In this document: positions 26,201 to 36,625 of the stretch, one piece after another
Layout: every line of letters begins with the position of its first letter
Numbering within the stretch: the first letter of the stretch is position 1
Source: Lineus longissimus
Lineage: Eukaryota > Nemertea > Pilidiophora > Heteronemertea > Lineidae
NCBI RefSeq assembly: GCF_910592395.1
Contig: NC_088318.1
Location: 14,324,349 to 14,388,348, forward strand
DNA: 64,000 bases
Reading direction: 5' to 3'
The notes under the pieces: model-generated
Databases searched by the model: none
What the model saw: the letters and a program-made list of their open reading frames with translations, nothing else
What the model was told of the DNA's origin: nothing
Position numbers and translations under genes: made by a program

Positions 26201-29200
26201 CCGGACTTTTACAACATTGTCCAAGGTTGTTCTGGAGCAGAAACGCCTGGAGGCTTTCGCTTCTGCTTGGTTTAACCGTTCTGCTAGGCTACCCAAGCTT
26301 TTGAAAATCATGCGGGATAATCGCCATGATTCATGAGAATCTCCCAGCGTAATTACAACAGATCACAAGCAGGTTAATATTGATATCAAGATCTTAACTG
26401 ATCTCCTCCATGTCGTTGACATTGAACAGGTGCCCCTGTTATGTTACCATGACATTAGCCAAACAAAAGGCCCGGTTGTTTGTGAAAGAGGGATATTTCT
26501 CGCCAGGTCACGGCACACCGATTGCAACTTGCCGCGTCATTTTGCAATCTATCATCAATTAATAGGACTGGAGAACACACGTTAACTTTAAGACGGTTGA
26601 CTGAATGTAAAGTATACACAGTACTATCTAAAAAAAAGGTAAATCGTACAACTTTTAGTCAATTGTAACTTCGATGACTATTAAAGTATATATTTCTGTA
26701 ATCCCTTGAAGGATCTTCAGAAGCCCTCTATGTTTTTCAAAACCTTCATCATAGGAGTTTCTCGTTTCTCAAAGAACATTCAAGTGCAAATTAGTTTAAT
26801 TTACTTACCCATTCATGTAGGGATAGGCTGCCATCGTGGTGTCGTATGGGTAGCAGGCTGTTGGCTGTGGAATCCCCCGCCAGGCGTCCATATTCTCCTT
26901 CAGGCTGTATGCGGAATTCTGCAAGAAAATATGAGAATAAAAAACATTTTAACCGAACCAAAGGAAGCTGCGAACTGCCGGGGCCTGGTGCTCAATCGCC
27001 GTTAGCAGCAACGTTGAACTATTGAGCTAACGCTGACGTTAGTCTCTAACACTGATCTGGGAACTGGACCCAGATGCATGTGCTTAGTAACAGATTATAA
27101 CGGCGTAATTGTTTGCAAATCTTACGAACATTTTGACATCCAATTCGCCACGGTGTCTAATTCTATCATGTGGCTATTTTCGTGTGTAATGAACCTTGGC
27201 AATATATCAGGATGGTCATAAATACGGTGCTTTCGGCTAATGATAACAATGGGGATAACAATAGCTGTATTCTTGTTCAATTGCGTGGCAATTATGGACA
27301 GGGGCCAGGGAGTTAGTGTACTGTCACAAATCATGGACAAATCATTGAACGAAAGGATAGGACTTATCACAAGGGGACTAAATTTACATTCACACTTTGC
27401 TTTTGCTGACAGGCTCTTGGACATAATGAATTACTTCCATTGGACCTGACAGCCGAACAATACATGTATTCCCATCCATATCACAACCATATGTCAAATA
27501 ATTTCAATGCAGGTTTTCAATTTTCTGTTCGAAAACTGCGCACAGGTTGTTACATGCGTCATGATAAAAGTGATCATGCATCATGATAAGTTACATCGAT
27601 GACACTTAATTAAGATATTTGATTAAAACATCAAGTAACTCAAATGCGGAGATATCTAAATTCATCACTTTCCCATTTACATTGGATTAAATTGGTATAT
27701 GGCTTAATTGTCCAATTGTCATATCTAATAAGTATCGGAGAGTCACAGGTGTTATTCTAATGCATTTTGATGTTGGTGATAAATGTAATTCGATGGAAGC
27801 ATTGCCAGGTTTAACTAACGAAATCTAATTAAATCTACCGGTATCTAGCTACGGTAACAGCAGTGTATTAGAGTATGATGATGATCATTAACTGTTCACA
27901 GATTTCTGGTCTGATTCCTCGACCATACGGTGACAGTTGGTGACACCTTTTAGATCCCAACAATAATAGTAGAGTCAGGGACACGAGTTCAGAAATGTCG
28001 GACAAGACCATTCCGAGAATTTTGAGGTTTTACCATGTTTTGCCTTCGCCTCATAACATGTTGGCTTCTAATGAATATTCTAGTATTCATGTTTCATCGG
28101 TAATTACATCCCAAAACAAGCCAAAACCTCTTGGGATCAATCTACCATTCTCATACTGGTTGCAACATGCGAAGCGCAGATATAATTAAAAATTAATTTT
28201 AAAATTAACTCATCTCTGACGAGCAGATGACAAAGTTCAGGCGTGAGATACAAATCTCATCCACTAATTAATTTTTCATACTACATGTAATTAGTTATCA
28301 TTACTAGCCATAGCTTCTCGTGTGATGTGCTACGCGTTAAGAAGAATCTGTGTTTTGTCACACACATGTACGTTTTCAATGGAGGAACGTGTGGATGTGA
28401 TCCAGTATCCCCGGTCAGTTTCGCCAATAACATCTCAAAATGTCAGCCACATACTGTTCAAAATCATCAGAAAATTTATGGCACCTTTTGAAATTTGCGA
28501 TAATCTGTAAATCGCGAAGGGATGTTCGCTAATTACTAAACAAGCTGTTACCGGTTTGCGTGGAGTTATTTTCGTCGGGGGACTATCTGATATCTCGTAT
28601 TGTTGCCCTGGTATCTGATTGTAACAGTTGTGCTTAACATTCTACCGTCAATAGGTAATTAGTGATGTGATTTAAATGACTTAATAAAGCAATCCGTGTG
28701 ACATACGGCTTTTCACATGACAATGTGTAAAGAGGTTTTCAAATTGTTAAGTTTGTTAAGTAGGTTTTCTCTCTTATTTGAAATTAATCAGAAGGGGAGC
28801 AACGATGCCGTCCACAGAGACCCCCCCCCCCCTCCGTAGGTTGCCTTGAGTATACCAAGGTATAATCAGTTATTGTCGACGCAGAACGCTCCACCTCATG
28901 AAACGATGCAGGTATTGATACATAACTGTCCGTATTGGTCTCACCAAACACTGCAGTGGCGTTTCATGCCGCGTATACGCGACCCCTTTATACGCCATGT
29001 TACAAACATGTGGCATGAAACCCGAATTTGGATGAAGGAAGTGCTCTTTATTTACTTACCAGTGGCGAATAGAACGCGGACGGATCTGCAGCAGCAAAGG
29101 CACTATAGCCGGCTTGTGCATATGCGGAGGAATACACCCCGTCAGGAAGACCGGCCACGGCCCTGGAATAGTTTAGGAGTGGTGAGCTGTAGCGGCAGGA

Positions 29201-32200
29201 ACACACTGTCTGGCCGGTGTGAGGGTCTGTCATCAGCGGACGCCCGCCATCGCAGCAGGAGGTCGCCACGGTCGTTGGCGTCGTGGTGGGGGTCAGCAAC
29301 TGCAGAGAGACAATGATAAGTTCGTGAGGATTCAATAAAAAAACTCGCTGTCTCTGGTTGGCCAATTCGACCGGAAGACCTTCCACCAGCGCTTTCTTGA
29401 GGCAAATACTTGATTGATATACGATGTCGCAGAAAGTTGCATTATGAAAAATTAGTTCACCATTGCCATTATTTCTGAATTGTTCCTAGTACTGTTAAGT
29501 AGGCCTATCCCATGCTTTTCGAGCAGTTGGTCCACCCTTACAGATGTCGGGTTCACAAACTTAATGTCAAACTTTGGCTTAAACAAAAAAGCCATTAACT
29601 AGTCTTATTTGTGTATTTTAAAGTTTACGAAAGAATCCCGTGTCAAGTCACGGTCCGGGTGTGTCATGATTGATTGACGCATGACGTCACAATTTAATGA
29701 TCGCTCCCGCAGAAAAATTAATCGGCTTCGATTTAAATTTCTTTCATGGAGGTAATTGAAATAGTGTAAACATTTTAGTCAATCCGTGCATATCGCTTCG
29801 AAAGACAAAAGGCCTATTAGGTCAGGGGACTATTATTATATGCGGAGAGTGATTAACCGCTCTGGCGAAATTTCAAGTACACTTCTTCGTGTCCAGTGCG
29901 TGTGGAAATGAGCGCTCCAAGTGGAGGTATTTACGAAGGAAGTCGTGTAAAACGTTTGAAAATATTCGTCTTATTTTCGTAACTTGGGGGAATTCGATGT
30001 CTCGGCTGCATAATTAGCCCTCGTTGGGTTCGGACTTATGATGAGTTTAATAGCTCTGAAAGCCTTGATTATGACATGTTTTTTACAAGAAGTTAAGGAG
30101 CGAATCTGACAGGTCCAGATTACATTTTGACACCGAGATTAGCTGGTCAAAACAGTACGCGAATAGGGTGGAAACACACTGTTCTGTGTACAACATGGCC
30201 TTGATTATGTTTTCAAATATGCACACGAGAATATTATGTATCTAAATGTCAGCAAGATATGTTAACATGCGTTTTGATATAATTCCTTAGTGGAAATATG
30301 CAGTATACATGTACGTGTAGTGTAGATTTGGTTGGGGATTGTGCAGCTTTAAATTTTCTCAAGGTTCAGGAGGCCTATGAATATGATCATAGAATAAACT
30401 GATTGACAAGACACAAGAATATTGCAACCTACAAAAGTGTATTTTATCGTACTTTTCTTTGAAATGAAAGCGTGTGTGACAAGTACATGTATTCAGTATC
30501 GCTCAATTCCGCATGCATAAAAAGTCCCATTCACACTCTTGTCGATGAACAAGAAAAGCCACTACAATGATAATTGAAATTACATGTAAAATGTTATAAA
30601 TACAAGCAATCTTTTCTGTTTCAAAAGAGGTACACGGAGCAAGCATCGTTGTTCACCCAGATACGGATCAGCGGTGCGACAACATGTTGCCGACAGAATA
30701 ACCTCATGCAACTACCTTAACAACAATATAATCTACCGAAAAAAAAATCAAAGATCACACTGAAAATTCAAGGTTCTATTCAAATATCCATCATATTTTT
30801 AATTCATGATATGAACGAATCTGTCAAATTCACCTGCAAAACATGTTCCGCAGATCAGTGGTCCGTGAATTTTCTCATATCAAATGACAATAAAGATGAC
30901 ATATTAGGCCCAGCACTCCGTAACTCGATAGTTTTTTTTTCACCAACAACCCGATTTCGAAGCCCATTACAAAAGTCACCTTGTTTCTTACAAAGACACG
31001 CAGTAGCCTTTTCAACAATTGGCTTTAAGTCGCCTTGGAATTATCAGGTTGGGCAGTTATGCCTTGATATGAATGTTATATTAGGAATGCAGGTGCACAA
31101 CACAAGACTGTACAATATGTTTTGGCTTTAAAGCCAAAACGGTTAATTTGAATAGTAGTCAGTAATAAAATAATGATGAATAATTGATGCAGTCACCGAA
31201 GGAATTTCGGCTTGAGCCAAAAATTAAGCAACCATTTCACTCCAACAAAAGCAACTCTCTTTTTTCGAAGTAATTGTTAGTTTGTCTTTATACTCCTAGA
31301 CAGCGCTGTGAGTGCATCATACTCCACGCATCGACATCTACCATACGCTTGCGCCCGAGAGAGCAATTGTGAAGGAATTGTATCGCTAGCGCGGAGCATG
31401 CCTTCCGATCGATTCGGTGATCCGCTCCATCTATCACGCTGCCATACCGCTACATTATTTATGTAAAGACAATTTCCACAATGCGACGCTAAAGAGATAT
31501 ATCTATTGGAATTCGTACACGCCTGAGAGCCCTCTAAAACCAACTGGAAAATTCTAATTACTGTTGGAGATGCCGGACTCATTTTTGATTTTACAGAGAA
31601 ATCAAGCATAGGGAGTAACATCATGTGGTTAAAAATCTGAGGATTGGGAACTGCTCGAGTGATTTTCTCGGAGCGAAATGTCGTACATTTATGCCTCTTT
31701 TCCGACGCAGCCTTTTAATTCTTTTACAAGATTAAGCATAGACCACTTATGATTCAAAAACGCTCACCGTAAATAGTTTTCATTTTGATATGAACCTCCT
31801 AATAACAGGTGAGAACTAAATTGAAATGCAAGAAAAACAGATGTCGGAACGGGGAACTATGATTCGAAATTAACCAGAAATTATTTAAATTAACCATCGG
31901 CGACATGTGGATAAATTATTAATATTCAACCGCACACGATTAGTCGTTATTGTCATGCAATTCTGTTAGGTGAAGGGAAGATTTGTCCCAGTGTATGATT
32001 AAAGGAATTGATAGTGGTGGTAACGAATTTTACTCCGGACCATATCATATTCTGTACGAAGTCCGAGGCATGGGTCCATATACGCTGCCAACAAGACCAC
32101 CTCCATATATCACCCGAAAATGTCAACGTAATAAAGTTTACAAAAGTTGTCTTAAGTCCCCAAAGAGTTAATTTGGAAACATTCTTAGGCCACTTAATCC

Positions 32201-35009
32201 GCGTTCATGACTTTGTTTTTGCTCAGAACTCCTGGTGAGTGGTCCGCCTATTTCTCTTCCGGGACAAAGTAGGCCTACTTCACGTAGCGTGGTTTCTCAA
32301 CCTAATACCCACTTCAAATAAGAAATACCTTTAAAACCAAAACATGGCCTGTCGACCCTTTCTGGTACCTTAAACACGACACGTCCGTTTTCACAGTGGG
32401 GTACACACATGTTAAGAAATACTAATAAGTGTCTTACAAATAAATATAACAAAATGAAAAGGGTTTACTGTCAAGAACAAATGGGTCGTTAAATTTAACA
32501 AATTTTGTCACCTAGGTTAACAGAAGGAATAAACAATTTCCTTAGCAAATTAATCAGTTGGTTACCGTGGGACTAAGGATGTTTTCGTTGTAGTTAATCC
32601 TTGCTTCGTCAATGTACTTGATTTCCTTGGCCCTAATGACTGACACTTCCAGCTTACGTGAAGGGCCTTGGGAGACAAAGGTGACACGAAGGATTGTTCT
32701 AAAAAGGAAATTACCCCTAGCGAGTGAGCTGTTTCTTTGGCGAAATAACAACGCCTCCAATGCTGTCTTGGATTATTTGCAGGTTCCATCTTGATCTTAG
32801 AAAAAATAGTCCTACGAAGAACGATCTACACATATCTATTCAATACGCTGAAAGCATCTACAGTAAAATCGACAATATCATTTTGTCACAAGTTGCAATT
32901 GATTATTTGTTAGGAACCAGGACCATTCCAATTAAACGAGTGTCGTACCGTAAGCTTTATCATTTCACTAACCAAGCCACAAAATTTCGAAATATTTCCA
33001 TTTTGTACATCATATACATGGCATGTATGTGGGTACAATTGTACAAGCAATTGTGCTTGGCAAAGGATGTTTTGCGGCAGATCCTGCATCTCACCAACAT
33101 CTCACCAATAATGTTTCCAGTCGAGTTGCTGAAGACAGGGATCCAGTGTTGATGTGTCATTTGATTTCATACTCCAGCCAAGCTGGGCAAATGTACATGT
33201 GCATTTAAGTACATCCAAAATACTCTCTAAATACTCTCTAATAATTAGGACGAGTCAAGACAGGTGACCTAGAACTTGTTGAAAACCACTTGCTTCACCA
33301 GTTGAGAATGACAACTTGAATTAGGCCGTATGTCACCTTGAGGAAACTGGAAACCAGAGGTGATTAGAGTAACACGGAGAAATGAACGGATTGTACACAT
33401 CATTGTGTGTATTCATGACACTGCACACAGCTTCTTTCCAAGTGAAGAAATACATTGTTTGTTATATTTTTGAATGCTGGTCGTGTATTACATGTAAATG
33501 CAGGCGTCGTGATATTTTCAGGGTAATCATTCTTGGGAGTGAAATATGTCAGTCCTCCATCAGAAGCATATTAGAATATGTAACAGCAAGACCGTTATTG
33601 GCTACCCGATGTCTTATTTTGAACTGCCAGCGTCGGAAATCCTTTAAACAGTGATGGAGTCCTTCTCTTGCACTGTTAAAGAAAACAACGGGGCCCAAAA
33701 CCTGTTGATAATCTCCATTCACCTGGTGGCAATAATCATCGTATCCGCCATCTCGATCTCATCTAAATGGTTTTATAGAAACAATGCCTTAAAATGCTCT
33801 ATTAACCAATTAAATGGATTGGCAATATCGCACACTCCGAACTCGGAATCTCAGGATTTCCAGCGATGACTCTAAGAGCCTGCTTCTATTTTTTTGTTTC
33901 TTGGCAGGCGGCACAAATAAAAAAAAAATTCATTGCACACTGTATCTCTGAATGTCGGAAATAAATATATGTGATATTCATTTATTTAATTTCAGCACTT
34001 TATACTTTTTTGTAGCCTTGTCTTTCAGGCGAAGTTTATAGCAGAAACAGATTTGATTAAGGAAGGACCGCTAAATGGAAACTGTTTCTCTCGGCCTTGG
34101 GAGCGGGTAATAAAGACAAACCAACCGAGATGCAATGTCCATTAAATAACGGATGATGACATTGCTGTGATTAGAGTGAATCAGTCGATGATGAGGTCTA
34201 TGTCTCATCTTTCATTAGCCATTTAGCCTTTGTTACAACGAGCCGTACGGCATCAAGCAGGGAAAGAAATCGTTTTTATATTTTTCAAATGTTTTTTGGA
34301 GAATGTGGTGCGTTATTCTGATATCTGCCATAAAGAGTCGTGCTAAAACAATGTTACAGCGAAGGCGGAGTCAAAAACTGAGATAATACTGTATTGTCAG
34401 CAATTTAACTATGTCGCATAGAAGAAACGTGGAAAATGTAGTAACTGTCCACCCACGCCGTGAAATAATTTATCAATTTTCCTTTTAAAATGACTGCAGT
34501 GAACAAATTCAACTTGCCGTAGTGAAAGGCGATTCACTAATTTGGGTTACTCGTAGCCTACTTTTTTTCGACGGCCCTGTTTTTTTTGCTTCCCACGCAA
34601 GATTCGCTCGTTGCCATCGTCATGTCGGTTGTTTGACGAGGTTGGATTCGGATTAATGTCCGGCTTTAAACAGTCAGTTACGTTCAAGATGAAAATGTAA
34701 TGAGAGGTATTGGCTATAACACCAGGCGACTTCTGTAAACATTTGTGACATGGATGAACTACACGTCGACAAACTAACGAGACGGATCTCATGGAATTTA
34801 CCAACTCCATAACCTCCATAGCCGATTATTATCACCAAAATGACACCGCGTTGTTTCGACAAGACAGCGCTCCACCAAAGGCTGTTTAAAAGTACGACGT
34901 AACATGCGGTACTTCCGGCCAGTCACAAACCGCTTCAAAAATGAAAGACGGGCAAAACACTGAGACAAGTATATATTACTGAAATCAGACTCACCTGTGA
35001 TGTCGACAT
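17280..35009 (-). CDS. Irx: Iroquois-class (Irx) TALE homeodomain transcription factor, whole gene span, seven coding exons
   Basis: Joined coding segments on the minus strand are 35009-34995, 29299-29060, 26918-26809, 24374-24046, 18489-17962, 17782-17696 and 17296-17280. They total 1326 bases, or 441 residues plus TGA. Every junction has GT and AG ends and keeps the frame. Visible in the protein: N-terminal Iroquois block (residues 20-40), YPYMNGYG linker (118-124), TALE homeodomain (about 129-191, PYP loop 155-157, Asn 182 at homeodomain position 51), acidic tract (202-231) and [13 protein letters not shown] (301-313). Family knowledge: Iroquois proteins are nuclear DNA-binding regulators, often repressors, that pattern neural, sensory and segmental territories. 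The length is within the usual 400-700 range, at the short end. No partner gene lies in the window; the gene sits alone in non-coding DNA. Class assignment is near certain. The tiny first exon and the last two exons are the least secure parts. Orthology to a particular paralogue cannot be decided here. Confidence 0.95.
17297..17695 (-). other. Irx intron 6 (399 bp)
   Basis: Donor gtaggt, acceptor cattgcag. It contains two TACATGTA palindromes near 17423 and 17433. No other feature. Confidence 0.6.
17696..17782 (-). CDS. Irx: Irx coding exon 6, small C-terminal exon
   Basis: This is an 87-base exon between the acceptor catttcag and the donor gtaggt, phase 1 at both ends. It encodes residues 409-436 after the split Val 408, including [10 protein letters not shown] and [15 protein letters not shown]. 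Short HPAF/AFRP-like stretches occur near the C-terminus of some Iroquois proteins, but I recognise this only weakly. Support is mainly the splice sites, the preserved frame and the short 179-base intron. If it were skipped, exon 5 would still join exon 7 in the same phase. Confidence 0.75.
17962..18489 (-). CDS. Irx: Irx coding exon 5, Ser/Pro/Thr-rich region with KPKIWSLA motif
   Basis: The acceptor is atttgcag and the donor gtaatt. The exon is 528 bases and encodes residues 232-407. It opens [18 protein letters not shown], continuing the acidic tract, then a Ser/Thr/Pro-rich segment, then [13 protein letters not shown] at 301-313, the most conserved Iroquois block after the homeodomain. 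Next come a low-complexity SPPPSRRSP region with the repeated TTAPS, and a Tyr/Gly/Pro-rich end ([20 protein letters not shown]). Family members use this half for repression or activation, but no specific co-factor motif is clear to me. Read-through past the donor would add only GNFMF before a stop, so intron retention could give a truncated isoform. Confidence 0.92.
18151..18221 (+). promoter_or_regulatory. Three CTCF-like cores inside Irx exon 5
   Basis: AGATGGC occurs at 18152, 18182 and 18211, all in the same orientation on the plus strand, 30 and 29 bases apart. The middle one, CCACGAGATGGCGCT at 18177-18191, matches 14 of 15 positions of the bilaterian CTCF consensus. The outer two match about 11-12. 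On the coding strand these are CCA TCT (Pro-Ser) codons, so coding constraint could explain part of the pattern. Confidence 0.35.
21933..21980. repeat. Inverted repeat AGATTAGTGAT in Irx intron 4
   Basis: AGATTAGTGATAAT at about 21933 is mirrored by ATAATCACTAATCT ending at 21980, with some 20 bases between. Each arm contains GATTA, the core of a bicoid/Otx-type homeodomain site, so this may be a paired binding site. It is intronic and not coding. Confidence 0.6.
22769..22781 (+). promoter_or_regulatory. TATA-like sequence, plus strand, in Irx intron 4
   Basis: TATATATAAAAGG on the plus strand would point antisense to Irx. No open frame or exon is recognisable downstream. It is either chance or the promoter of a non-coding transcript. 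Confidence 0.2.
24046..24374 (-). CDS. Irx: Irx coding exon 4, TALE homeodomain and acidic tract
   Basis: The acceptor is tcatttaag and the donor gtaaat. The exon encodes residues 123-231. The homeodomain runs about 129-191, with [13 protein letters not shown] in the N-terminal arm, the three-residue loop extension PYP (155-157) after helix 1, [12 protein letters not shown] in helix 2, and [17 protein letters not shown] in the recognition helix. Ala 181 is homeodomain position 50 and Asn 182 is position 51; Ala at 50 is diagnostic of the Iroquois class. [12 protein letters not shown] starts a strongly acidic stretch to residue 231, as in other Iroquois proteins. The whole DNA-binding domain lies in one exon. 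The donor follows GAAG, so codon 232 is split (G|AT, Asp). Confidence 0.98.
24375..26808 (-). other. Irx intron 3 (2.4 kb)
   Basis: Lies between exon 3 and the homeodomain exon. Two TACATGTA palindromes (about 25602 and 25855). Nothing else recognised. Confidence 0.7.
26809..26918 (-). CDS. Irx: Irx coding exon 3, linker preceding the homeodomain
   Basis: This is a 110-base exon that lacks a long open frame of its own and was found by reading through splice sites. The acceptor is tcttgcag and the donor gtaagt. It encodes residues 86-121 plus two bases of codon 122: [15 protein letters not shown], then [20 protein letters not shown]. The phase-2 end joins exon 4 to give [17 protein letters not shown], the continuous lead-in to Iroquois homeodomains (compare YPYGQPYG.DLNGARR in family members). 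Both flanks keep the frame, which makes the exon secure. Confidence 0.92.
26919..29059 (-). other. Irx intron 2 (2.1 kb)
   Basis: It contains the C12 tract, a palindrome-rich patch at 27540-27600 with repeated ATCATGATAA-type words, and TACATGTA near 27462 and 28283. No coding signal apart from the flanking exons. Confidence 0.7.
28821..28832 (+). repeat. C12 homopolymer in Irx intron 2
   Basis: A run of twelve C lies about 230 bases downstream, in transcript sense upstream, of nothing coding; exon 2 ends at 29060. It is a slippage-prone tract. Confidence 0.9.
29060..29299 (-). CDS. Irx: Irx coding exon 2, N-terminal Iroquois block
   Basis: This 80-codon exon is bounded by the acceptor ctgcag and the donor gtaagt, both phase 0. 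It encodes residues 6-85. A Thr/Pro-rich start is followed by [15 protein letters not shown] and TVCSC (residues 20-40), a conserved segment recognisable from Drosophila araucan/caupolican-type and lophotrochozoan Iroquois proteins. The rest is rich in Tyr, Ser and Ala and ends [10 protein letters not shown], corresponding to the SAFYSL region of vertebrate Irx. Function of the block is not established here; it is a family signature. The overlapping plus-strand open frame (28846-29316) is an antisense shadow. Confidence 0.93.
29300..34994 (-). other. Irx intron 1 (5.7 kb)
   Basis: This large first intron follows the five-codon exon. It holds the motif-dense block at 34030-34250, another mixed block at 33640-33850 (AACAATGCC, CAATTAAATGGATTGG), an 11-base tandem pair of TACTCTCTAAA-type units at 33219-33240, and four TACATGTA palindromes (about 30303, 30483, 30581, 33489). 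No further exon was recognised. Confidence 0.65.
34030..34250. promoter_or_regulatory. Candidate enhancer in Irx intron 1
   Basis: GATTAAGG, GGTAATAAAG, CCATTAAATAACGG, TGTGATTAGAG, CATTAGCCATTTAGCC and CCTTTGTTAC (Sox/TCF-like) are packed into about 220 bases roughly 0.9 kb into the first intron. This is the composition expected of a conserved non-coding element at a developmental gene, without proof of conservation. Confidence 0.25.
34995..35009 (-). CDS. Irx: Irx coding exon 1, five codons (MSTSQ)
   Basis: On the minus strand ATG TCG ACA TCA CAG is followed directly by the donor gtgagt. It joins in phase 0 to the next exon, giving MSTSQ-LLTP. Iroquois proteins typically begin with a short MS... 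leader followed by SQLL or SQFL, which is why I chose this start. The ATG has A at -3. The frame stays open upstream to another Met at 35207 (about 66 codons), so a longer N-terminus cannot be excluded from sequence alone, but those residues look like nothing in the family. A cDNA end would settle it. Confidence 0.75.
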
Positions 35010-35665
35010 GATAATGGAATATACAACTCCTCCTGGAGACGAACACGAATCCCAGAGTCTTGCTTGCCTTGTCACAACTTGTCGCAATGTCCCTTCTTGT
35101 AAACAATCCCAAAGGTCCACATGGATGTCGCAAAAGCGTGAACAGAGCCAGCGGTTTCCTTGCGGTAAGCTATGCGGTAGCGTCCAAAATGAAGTGCGAA
35201 TACACAATGTTATGCTAGGCTAATTATGTCCTGGTGGTGATCCTCCCCTTTCTATCTTCAATCTTGTGTCTCTGTTTGTCCTTTCGTAGCAGTTTGTTTT
35301 TAGACCAGCAGAAGTCAAACGAGTGACCCAGTTGTTGGAATGACTTTGTGGAGTCCTCTGAGGTCCGGTAATGAACGTTGTTGCCTTTAGCTGCGAGGAA
35401 CGTGGAGTGTCATTTTGTTGATAAAATAGCGCAGCGGGTATACACTTCCAAACAAAAACTATACAAGCATTGACTCTTGGCTAACAAGTGTATTTTATGG
35501 GACTGGGGACAGATAACTGACCTCAAATAGACAGACGACTTCCAGTCCTGCTTCCAACCTATCAGAAACTTTGTTACATTCTGTGTAAACCACGCGGTAG
35601 CTTGTTAAATGACAGGTGCCCTTTTGCTACCGTCACTCTGTATGAAGTGCTAAGGTCCGCCCTCT
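35010..35665 (-). other. Presumed Irx 5' untranslated region
   Basis: This is the interval between the chosen ATG and the expected start downstream of the TATA box at 35690-35697. It would be about 650 bases if unspliced. It includes one arm of a long inverted repeat (35451-35599). There is no direct transcript evidence, and a non-coding 5' exon further upstream is also possible. Confidence 0.35.
35451..35599 (+). repeat. Long inverted repeat, left arm
   Basis: This arm is about 149 bases and the reverse complement of 36476-36625, with roughly 85-90% identity by eye. Shared blocks include TTGACTCTTGGCTAA, GTGTATTTTATGGGACT and GAAACTTTGTTACATTCT. No obvious target duplication lies at the outer ends. 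It could be one of two oppositely inserted short repeats, or a terminal repeat of an older 1.2-kb element. Confidence 0.9.
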
Positions 35666-35708
35666 TTCCTGTCACCCGTGACACGCCTACTTTTATATGA
35701 GTGACAGT
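35608..35708. promoter_or_regulatory. Cluster of TGACA (TALE-type) sites around the TATA box
   Basis: TGACAGGTG starts at 35611. TGTCACCC and its inverted partner GTGACA form the palindrome at 35670-35683. GTGACAG lies at 35701-35707. TGACA(G) is the core bound by Meis and TGIF-type TALE proteins. That makes four half sites in about 100 bases. Binding by any factor is inferred, not shown. Confidence 0.3.
35690..35697 (-). promoter_or_regulatory. TATA box, candidate Irx core promoter
   Basis: The minus strand reads TATAAAAG, a full TATAWAAR consensus, oriented toward the Irx ATG. Immediately downstream (35683-35670) is the 14-base palindrome TGTCACGGGTGACA. No clear initiator was seen 28-32 bases downstream. 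It is the best core-promoter match I found upstream of exon 1 in the right orientation. TATA matches arise by chance in AT-rich DNA, so the assignment is tentative. Confidence 0.4.
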
Positions 35709-36475
35709 CCTCGCGACAGCCGCGGCTTATCTACGACTTGAAGGATATAGGTATTGTATCGGAGGACTTGCCATGTGAGCCACGATGGCCTCCAGTTCTC
35801 TCAGGTGCAAAAACAATACGAGCGGTTTCAGTTAAGAATTCACAAAACGAGTAATTTTCATTCTGGTTTATTCTCATTGGGCGTGCCGCCATTTTGAATG
35901 TTTTGATGCCATGCATGGTGGGTTAGGGGTTTATCATTGACTGGCATCAGTTCCTCAATGCCCCTGTGACAGATATGGCGCCATAAAACGAGCTTACTGC
36001 CAAGCTTGAGAAAGCCCGAGCAAAATGTCGTCAACCTTCTACCGATATGATCTTCTCGGTCTTACAGTATTGTGGTATGGTATTGTCCCTTTAATCGTCT
36101 CGGCGTCTACAAAACTCCACATGGATTTCACAATGTGTAGAGATCATGGATAAAAGCTTGTCAATAAAAGGACTGGTCTATGTTAAATTAAAGAGATACT
36201 GGTGTTATACTGATCATGACATTCATAAACAGTAAGATAAATGGATCTATCAAGGTCGTTTTCAAATTTTGAAATAGTTTTCTTTCGATTCATCGCGTTT
36301 ACTAAAGCTTGGGGTAGGCGGGTAGGGACTTGAACATGTATGATATACATATTGAGGAATCTGAATGCCTTAGCCACATGCCGAAACCCAACACGTAATA
36401 GCATTTGAACCCGTTTTCTGACCAGCTGACACCCGTCCGTCAACTGATTTCTGCGAGGGCCTCAAAATCTACGCG

Positions 36476-36625
36476 TACCGCCTAATTTACATAGAATGTA
36501 ACAAAGTTTCTAATAGGTTGGGAGCAGGACTAGACGTTTGCTGTCCATTTGAAGTCAGTTATCTTGTCCCAAGTCCCATAAAATACACTTATTAGCCAAG
36601 AGTCAATGCTTATATTGTTTTTGTT
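36476..36625 (-). repeat. Long inverted repeat, right arm
   Basis: This is the partner of 35451-35599 in opposite orientation. The 876 bases between the arms hold the candidate Irx TATA box and no protein-coding signal I recognise. The divergence between arms indicates an old event. Confidence 0.9.

Noticed and set aside
28846-29316. 156-codon plus-strand open frame, the second longest in the window
   Set aside because: Its right half is antisense to Irx exon 2 and its left half lies in intron 2; no recognisable protein.
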